Assembly: GCF_010550605.1 (NCBI RefSeq)
Contig: NZ_JAAGNI010000418.1
Location: 1 to 43,036, forward strand
Length of the DNA: 43,036 nucleotides
Reading direction: 5' to 3'
Origin: Streptomyces sp. SID9727
GTDB lineage: Bacteria; Actinomycetota; Actinomycetes; Streptomycetales; Streptomycetaceae
Shown piece after piece: positions 16,609 to 24,467 of this stretch (its first letter is position 1; each line of letters opens with the position of its first letter). The translations under genes were made by a program, and so were the position numbers. The notes beneath the pieces are model-generated. The model was not told the origin of the DNA, did not search any database, and saw nothing but the letters and a program-made list of their open reading frames with translations.

Positions 16609-18006
16609 CTAGGAGGATTTGAGTGCCACGGCGGTGCGGCCGTGGGTGCCGAGATGGTGGAAGAACAGGTTGAGCAGGACCGCGACGAGCGCTCCCGCGC
16701 TGATCCCGGAGCCCAGGACGGTCTGGGCCCAGGACGGGAAGTCCGCGTAGAACCCGGGCGCGGCGAGCGGCACGATGCCCGCGCCGAGGGCCACGGCGAC
16801 CAGGATGATGTTGGAGCTGTCGTCCAGGCCGGCCTCGGAGAGCGTACGGATGCCGCTGACGGCGATCGAGCCGAAGAGGACGATGCCGGCGCCGCCGAGC
16901 ACGGGCATCGGGACGAGCGAGACGACCGCGCCCAGCACCGGGAAGAGGCCCAGGACCAGCAGGGCGGCCCCGGCCGCGGCGACGACGTAACGGCTGCGGA
17001 CCTTCGTGAGCGAGACGACGCCCACGTTCTGCGCGAAGGCGCTGGTGGGGAAGCCGCCGAAGACGGGGCCGATGAGCGTGGCGAGGCCGTCCGTGCGCAG
17101 GCCCCGGGTGAGGGTGCGTCCGTCGGTGCGGCGGTCGCAGATCTCACCGACGGCCAGCATCCCGGCGGACGACTCCGTCATCAGGACGAGCATCACGATG
17201 CACAGCGAGAGGATCGCGGCCGGCTGGAACTCCGGCGCGCCGAAGGCGAACGGCGTCGGCAGGGCGGCCAGCGGGGCGTCGCGCAGCGCGGAGAAGTCGG
17301 CGAGGCCGAAGGGTACGGCGGCCAGGGTGCCGATCACCAGGCCCATCAGCAGGGCCACTTGGCGCAGGAATCCCCGGCCGAAGCGCTGGATCAGGAGGAT
17401 CACGACGAGGGTGAACGCGGCGAGCGCGAGGTACTTCATGTCGCCGAAGTCGGTGGCGTTCTTGTCACCGCCCTGGGCCCAGGAGACCGGTACGGGCATC
17501 AGCGTGACCCCGATGAGGGTGATGACGACACCGGTGACCAGGGGCGGGAAGAAGCGCAGGAGTCTGCCGAAGAACGGTCCGACGGTCAGGCAGAACACCC
17601 CGGCGACGAGCACCGCGCCGTAGATCGCGGGGAGTTGGTGTCCGGGCGCGTTGGTCTCGGCGATGGCGAGCATCGGGGCGATGCCGGCGGAGGACGCGGC
17701 GTTGACGAACGGCAGCCGGTTGCCGGCGAGGCCGCCGATGCCGAGGGTCTGGAGCAGGGTGGCGCAGCCGGCGATGAGGAGGCTGGCCGCGATGAGCCGG
17801 GTCATGCCCGCCGCGTCGAGGCCGACGGCCTGTCCGATGATCAGCGGCGGGGTGACGACGCCGGCGTACATGGCGGCGATGTGCTGGAGGGCGGCCGGCA
17901 GGAGCCGCGAGGGGGTGAGCTTCTCGTCCACCGGATGCACCGCACGCTCCGGCGGGGTGGGACAGGGGCCTTCTGCTGTCGCGGGCCCGGATGCTGGCTG
18001 TGCCAT
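16609..18006 (-). CDS. NCS2-family xanthine/urate permease
   Basis: A 465-aa NCS2 transporter with the same layout as the permease at 13448-14896 (LQHIAAMYAGVVTPPLIIGQ in TM1; MLVLMTESSAGMLAVGEI in TM8; AFAQNVGVVSLTKVRSR signature). ATG at 18004-18006 with GGAGGG seven bases upstream. It lies directly after uricase on the same strand, separated by a 70-bp gap containing a hairpin (18026-18065), so its expression relative to uricase may be tuned by partial termination. Context favours a urate or xanthine substrate; NCS2 specificity cannot be read reliably from sequence alone. Confidence 0.9.
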   Translation of the reverse strand: MAQPASGPATAEGPCPTPPERAVHPVDEKLTPSRLLPAALQHIAAMYAGVVTPPLIIGQAVGLDAAGMTRLIAASLLIAGCATLLQTLGIGGLAGNRLPFVNAASSAGIAPMLAIAETNAPGHQLPAIYGAVLVAGVFCLTVGPFFGRLLRFFPPLVTGVVITLIGVTLMPVPVSWAQGGDKNATDFGDMKYLALAAFTLVVILLIQRFGRGFLRQVALLMGLVIGTLAAVPFGLADFSALRDAPLAALPTPFAFGAPEFQPAAILSLCIVMLVLMTESSAGMLAVGEICDRRTDGRTLTRGLRTDGLATLIGPVFGGFPTSAFAQNVGVVSLTKVRSRYVVAAAGAALLVLGLFPVLGAVVSLVPMPVLGGAGIVLFGSIAVSGIRTLSEAGLDDSSNIILVAVALGAGIVPLAAPGFYADFPSWAQTVLGSGISAGALVAVLLNLFFHHLGTHGRTAVALKSS

Positions 18007-18025
18007 GAGGGTTCCCTCCGGCCCG

Positions 18026-18065
18026 GCCGGTGCCCGGCCGCCGTGAGCGGCGGGCGGGCACCGGC
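18026..18065 (-). terminator. Intra-operon hairpin between uricase and permease
   Basis: A 17-position stem with one mismatch and a 6-nt loop (GTGAGC) fills most of the 70-bp gap. No U-tract. It may be a partial terminator or an RNA-stability element protecting the uraD-hiuH-uricase message. Confidence 0.5.
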
Positions 18066-18076
18066 GCGGCGCCGCG

Positions 18077-19000
18077 TCAGAGGTTGGTCATGTCGACCGG
18101 GATCTGCGGCTCGACGCCGTCCCGGAGCACGGTGCCCTCGATGAGCCCGTACGGACGGTCGGCCGCGAAGTACACCTCGTTGTCGTTCTTGAGGCCGAAC
18201 GGCTCCAAGTCCACGAGGAAGTGGTGGTTGTTCGGCAGCGAAAAGCGGATCTCGTCGATCTCGCTGCGGTTGTTGATGATGCGCGAACCCATCTGGTACA
18301 GGGTCTGCTGGAGCGAGAGCGAGTAGGTCTCGGCGAAGGCGTGCAGCATGTGCTTGCGCGCCTGCTCGTAGGACTTCTCCCAGTTCGGCATGCGCTGCTC
18401 GTCGCTGGTCCAGTTGTAGCGCCAGCGGGCGGAGACGTCGGTCGCGAGGATGCGGTCGTACGCCTCCTTGAGCGTCGTGTACTTGTCCTTGACGTAGCCC
18501 CAGAACTCGGAGTTGGTCGAGTTCATCACGGTCAGGTCCTTGAGCCCCGAGATGACCTGCCACTTCTCACCGTCGAAGGTGATCTGGGCGGTGCGGATCT
18601 CCTGGTTCTTGCGGACGAAGGAGTGCTTGACCTCGTCGGACCCGATGAAGCGGGAGTTGGCGTCGGAGGTGGCGATGCGCTCCCAGGCGTACTCCTCGAT
18701 GCGGATGCGCGCGGTCTTGATCGGCTCCTGCGAGGTCACGAAGTGGCGGGCGAGGTGGATGCCGAACTGCTCGGCGGACTCGATCCCGTGCTCCTTGGCG
18801 AACGCGAACACCGTGTTCTTGGTGGTGTCCGTGGGCAGGACGTGCGCGTTAGAGCCGGAGTAGTGGACGTCGTCCATCTCGCCGGAGAGCGCGACCGAGA
18901 CGTTCAGGTCCTTGATGTGGTGGGTGTCGCCGTCCCGCGTGATCTTGACGACGCGGTTCTCTGCTTTGCCGTACTGGTTCTGGCCGAGAATCGTGGGCAT
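18077..19000 (-). CDS. Uricase (urate oxidase)
   Basis: Cofactor-free urate oxidase (EC 1.7.3.3), 307 aa, the usual length: urate + O2 + H2O gives 5-hydroxyisourate + H2O2. The tandem T-fold is recognisable. Lys12 (in QYGKAENRV) and Thr57 (in PTDTTKNT) correspond to the catalytic Lys/Thr pair of the Aspergillus enzyme, and a His-containing stretch NNHHFLVDL (C-terminal third) supplies the conserved active-site His. ATG at 18998-19000 with GGGAGC upstream. It lies 7 bp after the HIU hydrolase gene in a uraD-hiuH-uricase operon. The peroxide product explains the co-regulated catalase. Confidence 0.96.
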   Translation of the reverse strand: MPTILGQNQYGKAENRVVKITRDGDTHHIKDLNVSVALSGEMDDVHYSGSNAHVLPTDTTKNTVFAFAKEHGIESAEQFGIHLARHFVTSQEPIKTARIRIEEYAWERIATSDANSRFIGSDEVKHSFVRKNQEIRTAQITFDGEKWQVISGLKDLTVMNSTNSEFWGYVKDKYTTLKEAYDRILATDVSARWRYNWTSDEQRMPNWEKSYEQARKHMLHAFAETYSLSLQQTLYQMGSRIINNRSEIDEIRFSLPNNHHFLVDLEPFGLKNDNEVYFAADRPYGLIEGTVLRDGVEPQIPVDMTNL

Positions 19001-19007
19001 GTGTCTG

Positions 19008-19400
19008 CTAGCTCCCTCGGTATACGGAGTAGCCGAACGGGTTGAGCAGCAGCGGTACGTGGTAGTGCTCGCCCGGGGTGACGGCGAATGTGATCGCCAC
19101 CTCGGGGAAGAACGCGCCGCTGTCCCTTACGCGGGGGGCGTCCTGCTGCGCCTCGGCTTGCTTCTTGGCTGTGAAGTACGGCTCGGTCTCGAAGTCGAGC
19201 CGTACGTGGGTGGTGCCCTCCGGCAGGGCCGGCAGGTCCTTGCAGCGCCCGTCCGCATCGGTCGCGGAGCCCCCGAGCGTCACCCACTCGGCGTCGGCGC
19301 CCGAGCGGGCGGCGAGCGAGACGGCGACGTCCGCGGCGGGGCGGCCGATGCTGGTGTCCAGGATGTGGGTGGACACCGATGCGGTGGCGAAGGTGCTCAA
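19008..19400 (-). CDS. 5-hydroxyisourate hydrolase (transthyretin-like)
   Basis: HIU hydrolase (EC 3.5.2.17), 130 aa, converting 5-hydroxyisourate to OHCU. Both family signatures are present: N-terminal STHILDTSIGRPA and the C-terminal YRGS that ends the protein. The start needs choice. A GTG at 19407-19409 lies only 1 nt from the AAGGAG at 19411-19416, too close to be used. The TTG at 19398-19400 has 10-nt spacing and gives MSTFATASVSTHILDTS, like other actinobacterial members. I therefore annotate the TTG start. It is located between the OHCU decarboxylase and uricase genes. Confidence 0.93.
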   Translation of the reverse strand: MSTFATASVSTHILDTSIGRPAADVAVSLAARSGADAEWVTLGGSATDADGRCKDLPALPEGTTHVRLDFETEPYFTAKKQAEAQQDAPRVRDSGAFFPEVAITFAVTPGEHYHVPLLLNPFGYSVYRGS

Positions 19401-19419
19401 GACCTTCACTCTCCTTCTG

Positions 19420-19929
19420 TTACGCGTCTTCCGTGACGAGGCGGGTGAGGCGGATGCGGTTGATCTTGCCCAGTTCGGTGCGCACGATCCCCCGCTCCCG
19501 CTCGGGCGAGTTCCCGATGCGGGACTTCACCGCGTCGCGCATCTGCTCACCGGTGGCGCCGGTGGCGCAGATCAGGAAGACATGTCCGAACCGCTCCTGG
19601 TAGGCCAGGTTGAGTTCGAGCATCTCGGCCTTGAGCTCCTCGGACGCCCCGGCCATTCCCCGCTGTTCGCGGGAGGAGGTCGGGTCCCCGGGCTTCGGGC
19701 GGCCGATCGGCGGGTGACCGGCCATGGCCTCGGCCAGGTCCTCCGCGCCGAGTGCCGCCGTGGCGGTGTCGCTCGCGGAGAGCAGGGCTTCGGTGGTGGC
19801 GTACGGGCGGTGGGCGAGGATCGCTCGTCCCCAGGCCGCACTGGCACACACCTCGTGCAGTGCGGCGGTCGCCTCGGCGTCCGCCTGGGTGTTGAACCGG
19901 GCGAGGCCCGGCGTGGAGCTCGAAGTCAC
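19420..19929 (-). CDS. uraD: OHCU decarboxylase
   Basis: 2-oxo-4-hydroxy-4-carboxy-5-ureidoimidazoline decarboxylase, 169 aa, completing urate to S-allantoin. The family motif GHPPIGRP, with its catalytic His, is at about residue 75, and GHVFLICATGATGEQM matches the C-terminal helix region. GTG at 19927-19929 preceded by GGAGG with 5-nt spacing; the longer frame to 20076 runs through the promoter. First gene of the urate operon, 19 bp before hiuH. Confidence 0.94.
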   Translation of the reverse strand: MTSSSTPGLARFNTQADAEATAALHEVCASAAWGRAILAHRPYATTEALLSASDTATAALGAEDLAEAMAGHPPIGRPKPGDPTSSREQRGMAGASEELKAEMLELNLAYQERFGHVFLICATGATGEQMRDAVKSRIGNSPERERGIVRTELGKINRIRLTRLVTEDA

Positions 19930-19977
19930 GGGAGCCTCCGTGGCTGTTCTTCGCTGTGCGTTGGTCGGGCTGCGGAT

Positions 19978-20017
19978 AGCTAACGCCCTCGACAACACGA
20001 CGTCAACAGTTTGTTGA
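19978..20017 (-). promoter_or_regulatory. Urate-operon promoter with inverted-repeat operator
   Basis: On the minus strand TTGACG (20001-20006) and TTAGCT (19978-19983) are 17 bp apart. The inverted repeat TCAACA-AAC-TGTTGA (20003-20017) overlaps the -35, the expected place for a repressor. The same 15-bp repeat, inside a 22-bp stretch of full identity, lies at the catalase promoter (31631-31645). Confidence 0.75.
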
Positions 20018-20030
20018 AATTCCGTTGACA

Positions 20031-20066
20031 GAAAAAGCCGCCGCCCGGCGGACCGGGCGGCGGCTT
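20031..20066 (-). terminator. Intrinsic terminator of the HTH gene pair
   Basis: Perfect 14-bp stem (20035-20048 with 20053-20066), 4-nt loop, followed on the minus strand by TTTTT. It ends the 20106-20731 transcription unit just before the urate promoter, so the two units are separately transcribed. Confidence 0.9.
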
Positions 20067-20105
20067 GATCGATCATGTATCAAACGCCTGCGCTTACGTG
20101 CCCAA

Positions 20106-20483
20106 CTATCCGCTCTTCGTGCCGTTTTCGCGGTTTAGATAGTTGTAAACGGTGAACCGGGAGACCCCCAGGGCCCCCGCCACGGTCTCGACCCCATGGC
20201 GTACGGAGAAGGCACCGCGTGCCTCCAGGAGCCGGACGGCCTCCTGCTTGGCCTTGCGGTCCAGCTCGGCCAGCGGCATGCCGTGCCGGCGCTCCATCGC
20301 GGCCAGGATGTGGTCCAGCGACTCCGAGAGCTGGGGCAGCCGGACCGCCACGACGTCCTCGCCCTCCCAGGCCAGCACCACGTCGTCGGGGTGCGCCTCA
20401 CCGGGGCCGACGAGCTCGGCCCCCATGGCGTCCACGAGCGGCTTCACGGCGGTGACGAGGGGGTGGTCCACCGGTCCGGTCAC
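20106..20483 (-). CDS. HTH-domain protein, candidate regulator of purine catabolism
   Basis: A 125-aa protein whose last ~30 residues form a clear helix-turn-helix (VETVAGALGVSRFTVYNYLNRE, about 98-119), with no known ligand domain in the N-terminal 85 residues. GTG at 20481-20483 overlaps the stop of the preceding gene by 4 bp. It lies directly upstream of the urate operon but is separated from it by a terminator and a promoter. It is a natural candidate to bind the TCAACA-AAC-TGTTGA repeats; this is positional inference, and other regulators (for example a MarR/TetR-type urate sensor elsewhere) are possible. Confidence 0.8.
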   Translation of the reverse strand: MTGPVDHPLVTAVKPLVDAMGAELVGPGEAHPDDVVLAWEGEDVVAVRLPQLSESLDHILAAMERRHGMPLAELDRKAKQEAVRLLEARGAFSVRHGVETVAGALGVSRFTVYNYLNRENGTKSG

Positions 20484-20731
20484 TTCGGGTCCTCTCCGAT
20501 GACGTTGACCTGGAGCGAGACCCGGGTGGCACCCGATGCCAGCGCTTGCCGCAGCAGGCTGTCCACGGCGGTGAGCACCTGATCGGCACCGCCCTCCGCC
20601 GTGTTGCCGAACGGGCCGACGTCGACGGCGTCCAGCTCGGCCCCCTGGATGACCTCGCGCGCCACGACCGCGTGCGCGGGCGCCTCGTCCAGGTCGAAGG
20701 GCTCGGTGGTGAACTCCACTCTCAAGCGCAT
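20480..20731 (-). CDS. Thiamine-binding-like (MTH1187/YkoF) small protein
   Basis: An 83-aa single ferredoxin-like-fold domain. The pattern VGPFGNTAEGGADQVLTAV followed by GATRVSLQVNVIGE fits the Thiamine_BP (DUF77/MTH1187) family, where the first part reads YELGPMGTTIEG or similar. Members bind thiamine or related ligands and have no catalytic role. ATG at 20729-20731 with GGGAGG four bases upstream. Its stop overlaps the start of the HTH gene, so the two proteins are made together. It could act as a ligand-sensing partner of the HTH protein; no direct evidence. Family assignment is from motif memory and moderately sure. Confidence 0.65.
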   Translation of the reverse strand: MRLRVEFTTEPFDLDEAPAHAVVAREVIQGAELDAVDVGPFGNTAEGGADQVLTAVDSLLRQALASGATRVSLQVNVIGEDPK

Positions 20732-20796
20732 GGTGCCTCCCTGATGCGTCGCGCCGCGTCCGGGGCGACCCGCGGCTCGGGCTCGACCCTAACGCC

Positions 20797-21978
20797 CTAC
20801 ACCGGCAGCACGCAGACCGCCGCCGGAGCCGCGAACGGGGTGCCGACGGAGGTCAGGGCGCCGGAGGCCGCGTCGACCCGGAAGGCGGTGACCGTGCCGG
20901 ACCTCTGGTTGGCGGCGAAGAGCAGGGCGCCGTCCGGCGAGAACGCGGTGTGCCGGGGGAAGTCGCCGCCCACGGGCACGGTGTCGAGCAGGCGCAGCGC
21001 CGCTCCACCGTCCTCGACGGCGTACCGGGTGAGGCTGTTGTGCCCCCGGTTGGCGAGGTAGGCGAACCGGCCGTCCCCGGTGACGAGGAACTGCGCGGGG
21101 TAGCTGGTGCCGGAGCCCGTGCCGGTGGACTGGGGGTCCCCCGGGGTGAGCGTGCCGGTGGCGGGGTCGTAGCCGCAGGCCACCGCCGTGTTGTCGAGCT
21201 CGCAGGCCAGGTACGCGTGGCGCCCGTCGGGGTGGAAGGTGAGGTGGCGGGGGCCGGCGCCCGGCCGCAGCGCGGCGTACGAGACCTGTTCCAGGGTGCC
21301 CCGTGTCTCGTCCAGCCGGTACGTGTACACCGTGTCGTTCCCGAGGTCGACGGCGAGGACGTGGCCGCCGTCGGGCGAGGTGATGATCTGGTGCGCGTGC
21401 GGACCGCCCTGCCCCGGTCCGGGGGCGGGCGAGCCGTGGGCGACCAGGTCGGTACGCTCGCCCACCGATCCGTCGTCGGCCAGAGGGTGCACGGCGACGC
21501 TGCCGGAGGTGTAGTTGGCGCTGAACAGCCAGCGTCCGCCCGGATGGACCGAGAGGTGACAGGGTCCGGCGCCGCCGGTGGACCGGGTGCCGAGCACCCG
21601 GAAGCCGTCCCCGAGGGCGACCGCGGTGACGCCGCCGTTCTGCTGCTCGTCCACGGCGTAGAGCGTGCTGCCCCTGGGGTGGAGGGCGAGGTAGGACGGG
21701 TTCTCGACACCCGTCACGACGGTGCGGGCGGTGATGCTCCCGGCCGCCCGGTCGTACGCGGCGACGCCGATGCCGGTGCCGCCCGGGCTGGTCGAGGTGT
21801 AGGTGCCGAGGTAGAGGGTGCCGGTGCCGCGGGTCGCGGGATGGGCGGGATGGGCGGGGTGCGGGTGGTGGGGGTGGCGGGGCGCGGGCGCGGAGCGCGG
21901 GAGGCTGGGGGCGGCGGCGAGGGCGCCGCCCGCCAGGAGGGCTCCGAGCAGGGTGCGGCGGCTGGTGGGGGACGTCAT
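20797..21978 (-). CDS. Secreted lactonase-family seven-bladed beta-propeller
   Basis: A 393-aa protein of the 6-phosphogluconolactonase/YkgB lactonase family (seven-bladed propeller, Pfam lactonase). The N-terminus TSPTSRRTLLGALLAGGALAAA is a Tat signal (twin Arg), followed by a His/Pro-rich spacer of about 20 residues, so it is exported folded. Repeated blade motifs include GPCHLSVHPGGRWLFSANY, GPRHLTFHPDGRHAYLACE and FPRHTAFSPDGALLFAANQ. ATG at 21976-21978 with GAGGTG six bases upstream. Extracellular location argues against a pentose-phosphate role; the true substrate is unknown. Confidence 0.88.
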   Translation of the reverse strand: MTSPTSRRTLLGALLAGGALAAAPSLPRSAPAPRHPHHPHPAHPAHPATRGTGTLYLGTYTSTSPGGTGIGVAAYDRAAGSITARTVVTGVENPSYLALHPRGSTLYAVDEQQNGGVTAVALGDGFRVLGTRSTGGAGPCHLSVHPGGRWLFSANYTSGSVAVHPLADDGSVGERTDLVAHGSPAPGPGQGGPHAHQIITSPDGGHVLAVDLGNDTVYTYRLDETRGTLEQVSYAALRPGAGPRHLTFHPDGRHAYLACELDNTAVACGYDPATGTLTPGDPQSTGTGSGTSYPAQFLVTGDGRFAYLANRGHNSLTRYAVEDGGAALRLLDTVPVGGDFPRHTAFSPDGALLFAANQRSGTVTAFRVDAASGALTSVGTPFAAPAAVCVLPV

Positions 21979-22064
21979 GCGAGGCACCTCGTGGGGTCGG
22001 TTGCGTCGGATGTGCCAGCCACAGTGGCCCTGCCCGGGGCCCACCGCAAGAGGTGCACACGCCA

Positions 22065-22079
22065 TTGCGCAGGGCGCAA
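22065..22079. other. Inverted repeat TTGCGC-AGG-GCGCAA
   Basis: A perfect 6-bp inverted repeat with 3-nt centre between the end of the GntR gene and the start of the lactonase gene, 87-101 bp upstream of the lactonase ATG. Either an operator for the lactonase gene or a weak end signal for the regulator gene. Confidence 0.35.
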
Positions 22080-22093
22080 CGCCTGGGGCGCCC

Positions 22094-22933
22094 TCAGTCC
22101 CCGGACTGGATGTCTCCCCGCGTGGACGAGGTGATCGGCTCGCGCTGCGCGAAGTCGCCCGGCGGGATGCCCGGATGGTGGCCGCCCTCGACCGGCTCGA
22201 CGGCGGCGGCCGGGCCGAGGGCCAGCCGGGACACGATCCGGTAGCGGTCGCCCCGGTAGAGCGAGTGCACGTACTCGACGGGGCGCCCCGTGGTGTCCGA
22301 GGTCAGCCGCTCGAAGAGCAGGGCCGGGGACAGCTCGGGCACGTCCAGGAGGCTGGCCTCGGCCCGGGTCACCACGGTGGGCTCGATCGCCTGGACCGCC
22401 TCGTGGACGTGCACGTCGTGGCGCTCGCGCAGGTGCTCGTACAGATCACCGCTCTCCAGCTCCTCGGCGGACAGGCCGGGCACCAGCTCGGCCCGGATGT
22501 GCAGGTGCTCGATGGCCATGGGCGCGCCGTCCACCAGCCGCAGCCGGGCGACGTACACGATCTCGGCGGCCGGTGACATGCGCAGCTTGCGGCCGACCCG
22601 GGCGCCGGCCTGGAGGGTGGTGAACTCGATGAGCCGGCTCGACCAGGCCCCGGCCGCCTGCGGCACCGACAGCGCGAGGTCCGCCGAGTTGAGCTCCTGG
22701 GTGATCTTCGCGGGTGCGACGAACATGCCCCGGCCGTGCTCCCGTACGAGGAGCCCCGTCGCGACCAGTTCGTCCACCGCGGCGCGCAGGGTCGGCCGGG
22801 AGACGCCCAGCGTGGCGCACAGGGACCGCTCCGAGGGGATCGCGTCGCCCGGGCGCCGGGACTCGATCATTTCCAGGATGGCGTCACGGGCCCGCTCCCG
22901 TTTGAGCACCGTCCCCGATGCGTCGGCGTCCAT
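22094..22933 (-). CDS. GntR-family (HutC/UTRA) transcriptional regulator
   Basis: A 279-aa regulator with an N-terminal winged helix (RERARDAILEMIESRRPGD ... SRPTLRAAVDELVATGLLV, residues 10-70) and a UTRA ligand domain (about 90-245), as in DasR and other HutC-type sugar-phosphate sensors. It is not the canonical DasR sequence as I recall it; a paralogue is more likely. The ATG at 22931-22933 has GAGGGGG seven bases upstream. It diverges from the ABC importer operon, the same arrangement as dasR-dasABC, so it probably represses that operon and itself through the TGGTCAG repeats in the 226-bp shared region. Its ligand may be a phosphorylated amino sugar (inference). Confidence 0.9.
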   Translation of the reverse strand: MDADASGTVLKRERARDAILEMIESRRPGDAIPSERSLCATLGVSRPTLRAAVDELVATGLLVREHGRGMFVAPAKITQELNSADLALSVPQAAGAWSSRLIEFTTLQAGARVGRKLRMSPAAEIVYVARLRLVDGAPMAIEHLHIRAELVPGLSAEELESGDLYEHLRERHDVHVHEAVQAIEPTVVTRAEASLLDVPELSPALLFERLTSDTTGRPVEYVHSLYRGDRYRIVSRLALGPAAAVEPVEGGHHPGIPPGDFAQREPITSSTRGDIQSGD

Positions 22934-22960
22934 GCGCTGTCCCCCTCTGGCGGTTGGGCA

Positions 22961-22984
22961 CCTGACCACTTAACCACTGGTCAG
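22961..22984. promoter_or_regulatory. Operator candidate for the GntR regulator, site A
   Basis: CTGACCA (22962-22968) and TGGTCAG (22978-22984) form a perfect 7-bp inverted repeat with a 9-bp centre, starting 28 bp upstream of the regulator start codon. The right arm sits in ACTGGTCAGATGG, nearly repeated at site B. Confidence 0.55.
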
Positions 22985-23120
22985 ATGGATTGTAGCCGCT
23001 CTCGCGAGCCCCTCCCCTGAGAGATCGCCAAAACCCTTGAAATACAGGGGGCTTGACGGCTCCATTGGTCCATGCCACCTTCATCCACCAACAAGTGGCG
23101 AGCTGTCCAGCGGCCTTCAC

Positions 23121-23136
23121 TGGTCAGGTGGTCAGG
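23121..23136. promoter_or_regulatory. Operator candidate for the GntR regulator, site B
   Basis: A perfect tandem duplication of the octamer TGGTCAGG, in the context ACTGGTCAGGTGG. It lies 24 bp upstream of the binding-protein start and downstream of a TTGACG -35 candidate at 23053-23058. ACTGGTC is also the half-site of the DasR consensus. Confidence 0.55.
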
Positions 23137-23159
23137 TCCTGTTCTCCCAGAGGTGAACC

Positions 23160-24428
23160 GTGAAGTACCGCTTGCTTGCCGGTGGGTCCGTGCTCGTGCT
23201 GGCCGCCGTCCTCAGCGCCTGTGGCTCGTCCGACGACTCCTCCGGCTCCTCCGGGGACGGCCGGACGGGCATCGACGTCTGGCTGATGCGCGACAGCGTC
23301 TCGGCGCAGTTCCAGAAGGAGTTCGTCCAGGGCTTCGAGAAGGCGCACCCCGACATCCGGGCCCGGGTCCAGATCCAGGAGTGGGACGGCATCGGGGAGA
23401 AGATCACCGCCGCGCTCGCCAGCAACGACGCCCCCGACGTCATCGAGAGCGGCAACACCCAGGTCGCCCAGTTCGCGCAGAGCGGCGGGCTGCTCGACCT
23501 CACCGACAAGGTGGACGAGCTGAACGGCAAGGACTGGCTCAAGGGCCTCGCGGAGCCGGGGGCGTACGAGGGCAAGCAGTACGGCATCCCGTACTACGCG
23601 GCCAACCGCGTGGTCATCTACCGCACCGACCTCTTCGAGCAGGCGGGCATCGACGCGAAGACCATCAAGACCCGCGACCAGTGGATCGCCGCGACCGAGA
23701 AGCTCAACAAGGGCGGCAACCAGGGCATCTACCTGCCGGGCCAGACGTGGTACGCCCTGGCCGGCTTCGTCTGGGACGAGGGCGGCGACCTCGCCACCGA
23801 GTCCGGGGAGAAGTGGAAGGGCGCCCTGGACACCCCGGAGGCGCTGCGCGGCATGGAGTTCTACGGGAAGCTCCAGGCGCTCGGCAAGGGGCCCAAGGAC
23901 GCCGACGAGGCCGACCCGCCGCAGGCCGACGTGATGGCGCAGGGCAAGGTCGCCCAGGTCATCTCGACCCCGGGCGGCGCCAACGTCGTCATCGAGAAGA
24001 ACCCGGACCTGAAGGGGAAGCTGGGCTTCTTCCCGATCCCCGGCAAGACCGCCGACACCCCGGGCGCCGTCTTCACGGGCGGCTCGGACCTGGTGATCCC
24101 CACCGCCTCCGGCAAACAGGAAGCGGCGCTCACCTTCATCAAGGAACTCACCGGCGACGCCTGGCAGAAGAAGCTCGCCGTCGCCATGAGCTACGTGCCG
24201 AACCGGACCACGCTCGCCTCCGCCGTGGCCGCCGACCCGGGCGCCGCCGCGATGGCGGTCGGCGCGGCGAACGGCCACGCCACGCCCAACACACCGAGCT
24301 GGGCCGCGGTCGAGGCGGAGAACCCGATCAAGGACTACATGACCGCCGTGCTCACCGGCGGTGACCCGGCGAAGGAGGCCGCCAAGGCGTCCGCCGACAT
24401 CACCCGGGCCATGAACTCCGGCTCCTGA
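23160..24428 (+). CDS. ABC sugar-binding lipoprotein
   Basis: A 422-aa solute-binding protein of the extracellular family 1 (carbohydrate) class. Lipobox LSAC with Cys21 and a Ser-rich spacer; mature domain begins IDVWLMRDSVSAQFQKEF, and the typical FVQGFEKAHPDIRARVQ and GIPYYAANRVVIYRTDLFE motifs follow. GTG at 23160 with AGAGGTG upstream. First gene of an importer operon (binding protein, permease, permease, GH20) divergent from the GntR regulator. The GH20 partner indicates GlcNAc oligomers such as chitobiose. No ATP-binding subunit is encoded here, so, as in other Streptomyces sugar importers, a shared MsiK-type ATPase is likely used. Confidence 0.93.
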   Translation: MKYRLLAGGSVLVLAAVLSACGSSDDSSGSSGDGRTGIDVWLMRDSVSAQFQKEFVQGFEKAHPDIRARVQIQEWDGIGEKITAALASNDAPDVIESGNTQVAQFAQSGGLLDLTDKVDELNGKDWLKGLAEPGAYEGKQYGIPYYAANRVVIYRTDLFEQAGIDAKTIKTRDQWIAATEKLNKGGNQGIYLPGQTWYALAGFVWDEGGDLATESGEKWKGALDTPEALRGMEFYGKLQALGKGPKDADEADPPQADVMAQGKVAQVISTPGGANVVIEKNPDLKGKLGFFPIPGKTADTPGAVFTGGSDLVIPTASGKQEAALTFIKELTGDAWQKKLAVAMSYVPNRTTLASAVAADPGAAAMAVGAANGHATPNTPSWAAVEAENPIKDYMTAVLTGGDPAKEAAKASADITRAMNSGS

Positions 24429-24467
24429 CCCGCTGCCCGCGCCCAGACCGTCGAGAGGAGGCGTGCC

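Noticed and set aside
13451..18144. Very long plus-strand open frames opposite the permease and deaminase genes
   Set aside because: Low-complexity Asp/Gly/Glu/Arg translations mirror the codon bias of well-identified minus-strand genes.
22094..22933. Naming the GntR regulator dasR and the importer dasABC
   Set aside because: Gene order matches, but the regulator's N-terminus and DNA-binding helix differ from the DasR sequence as I remember it; a paralogue is safer.
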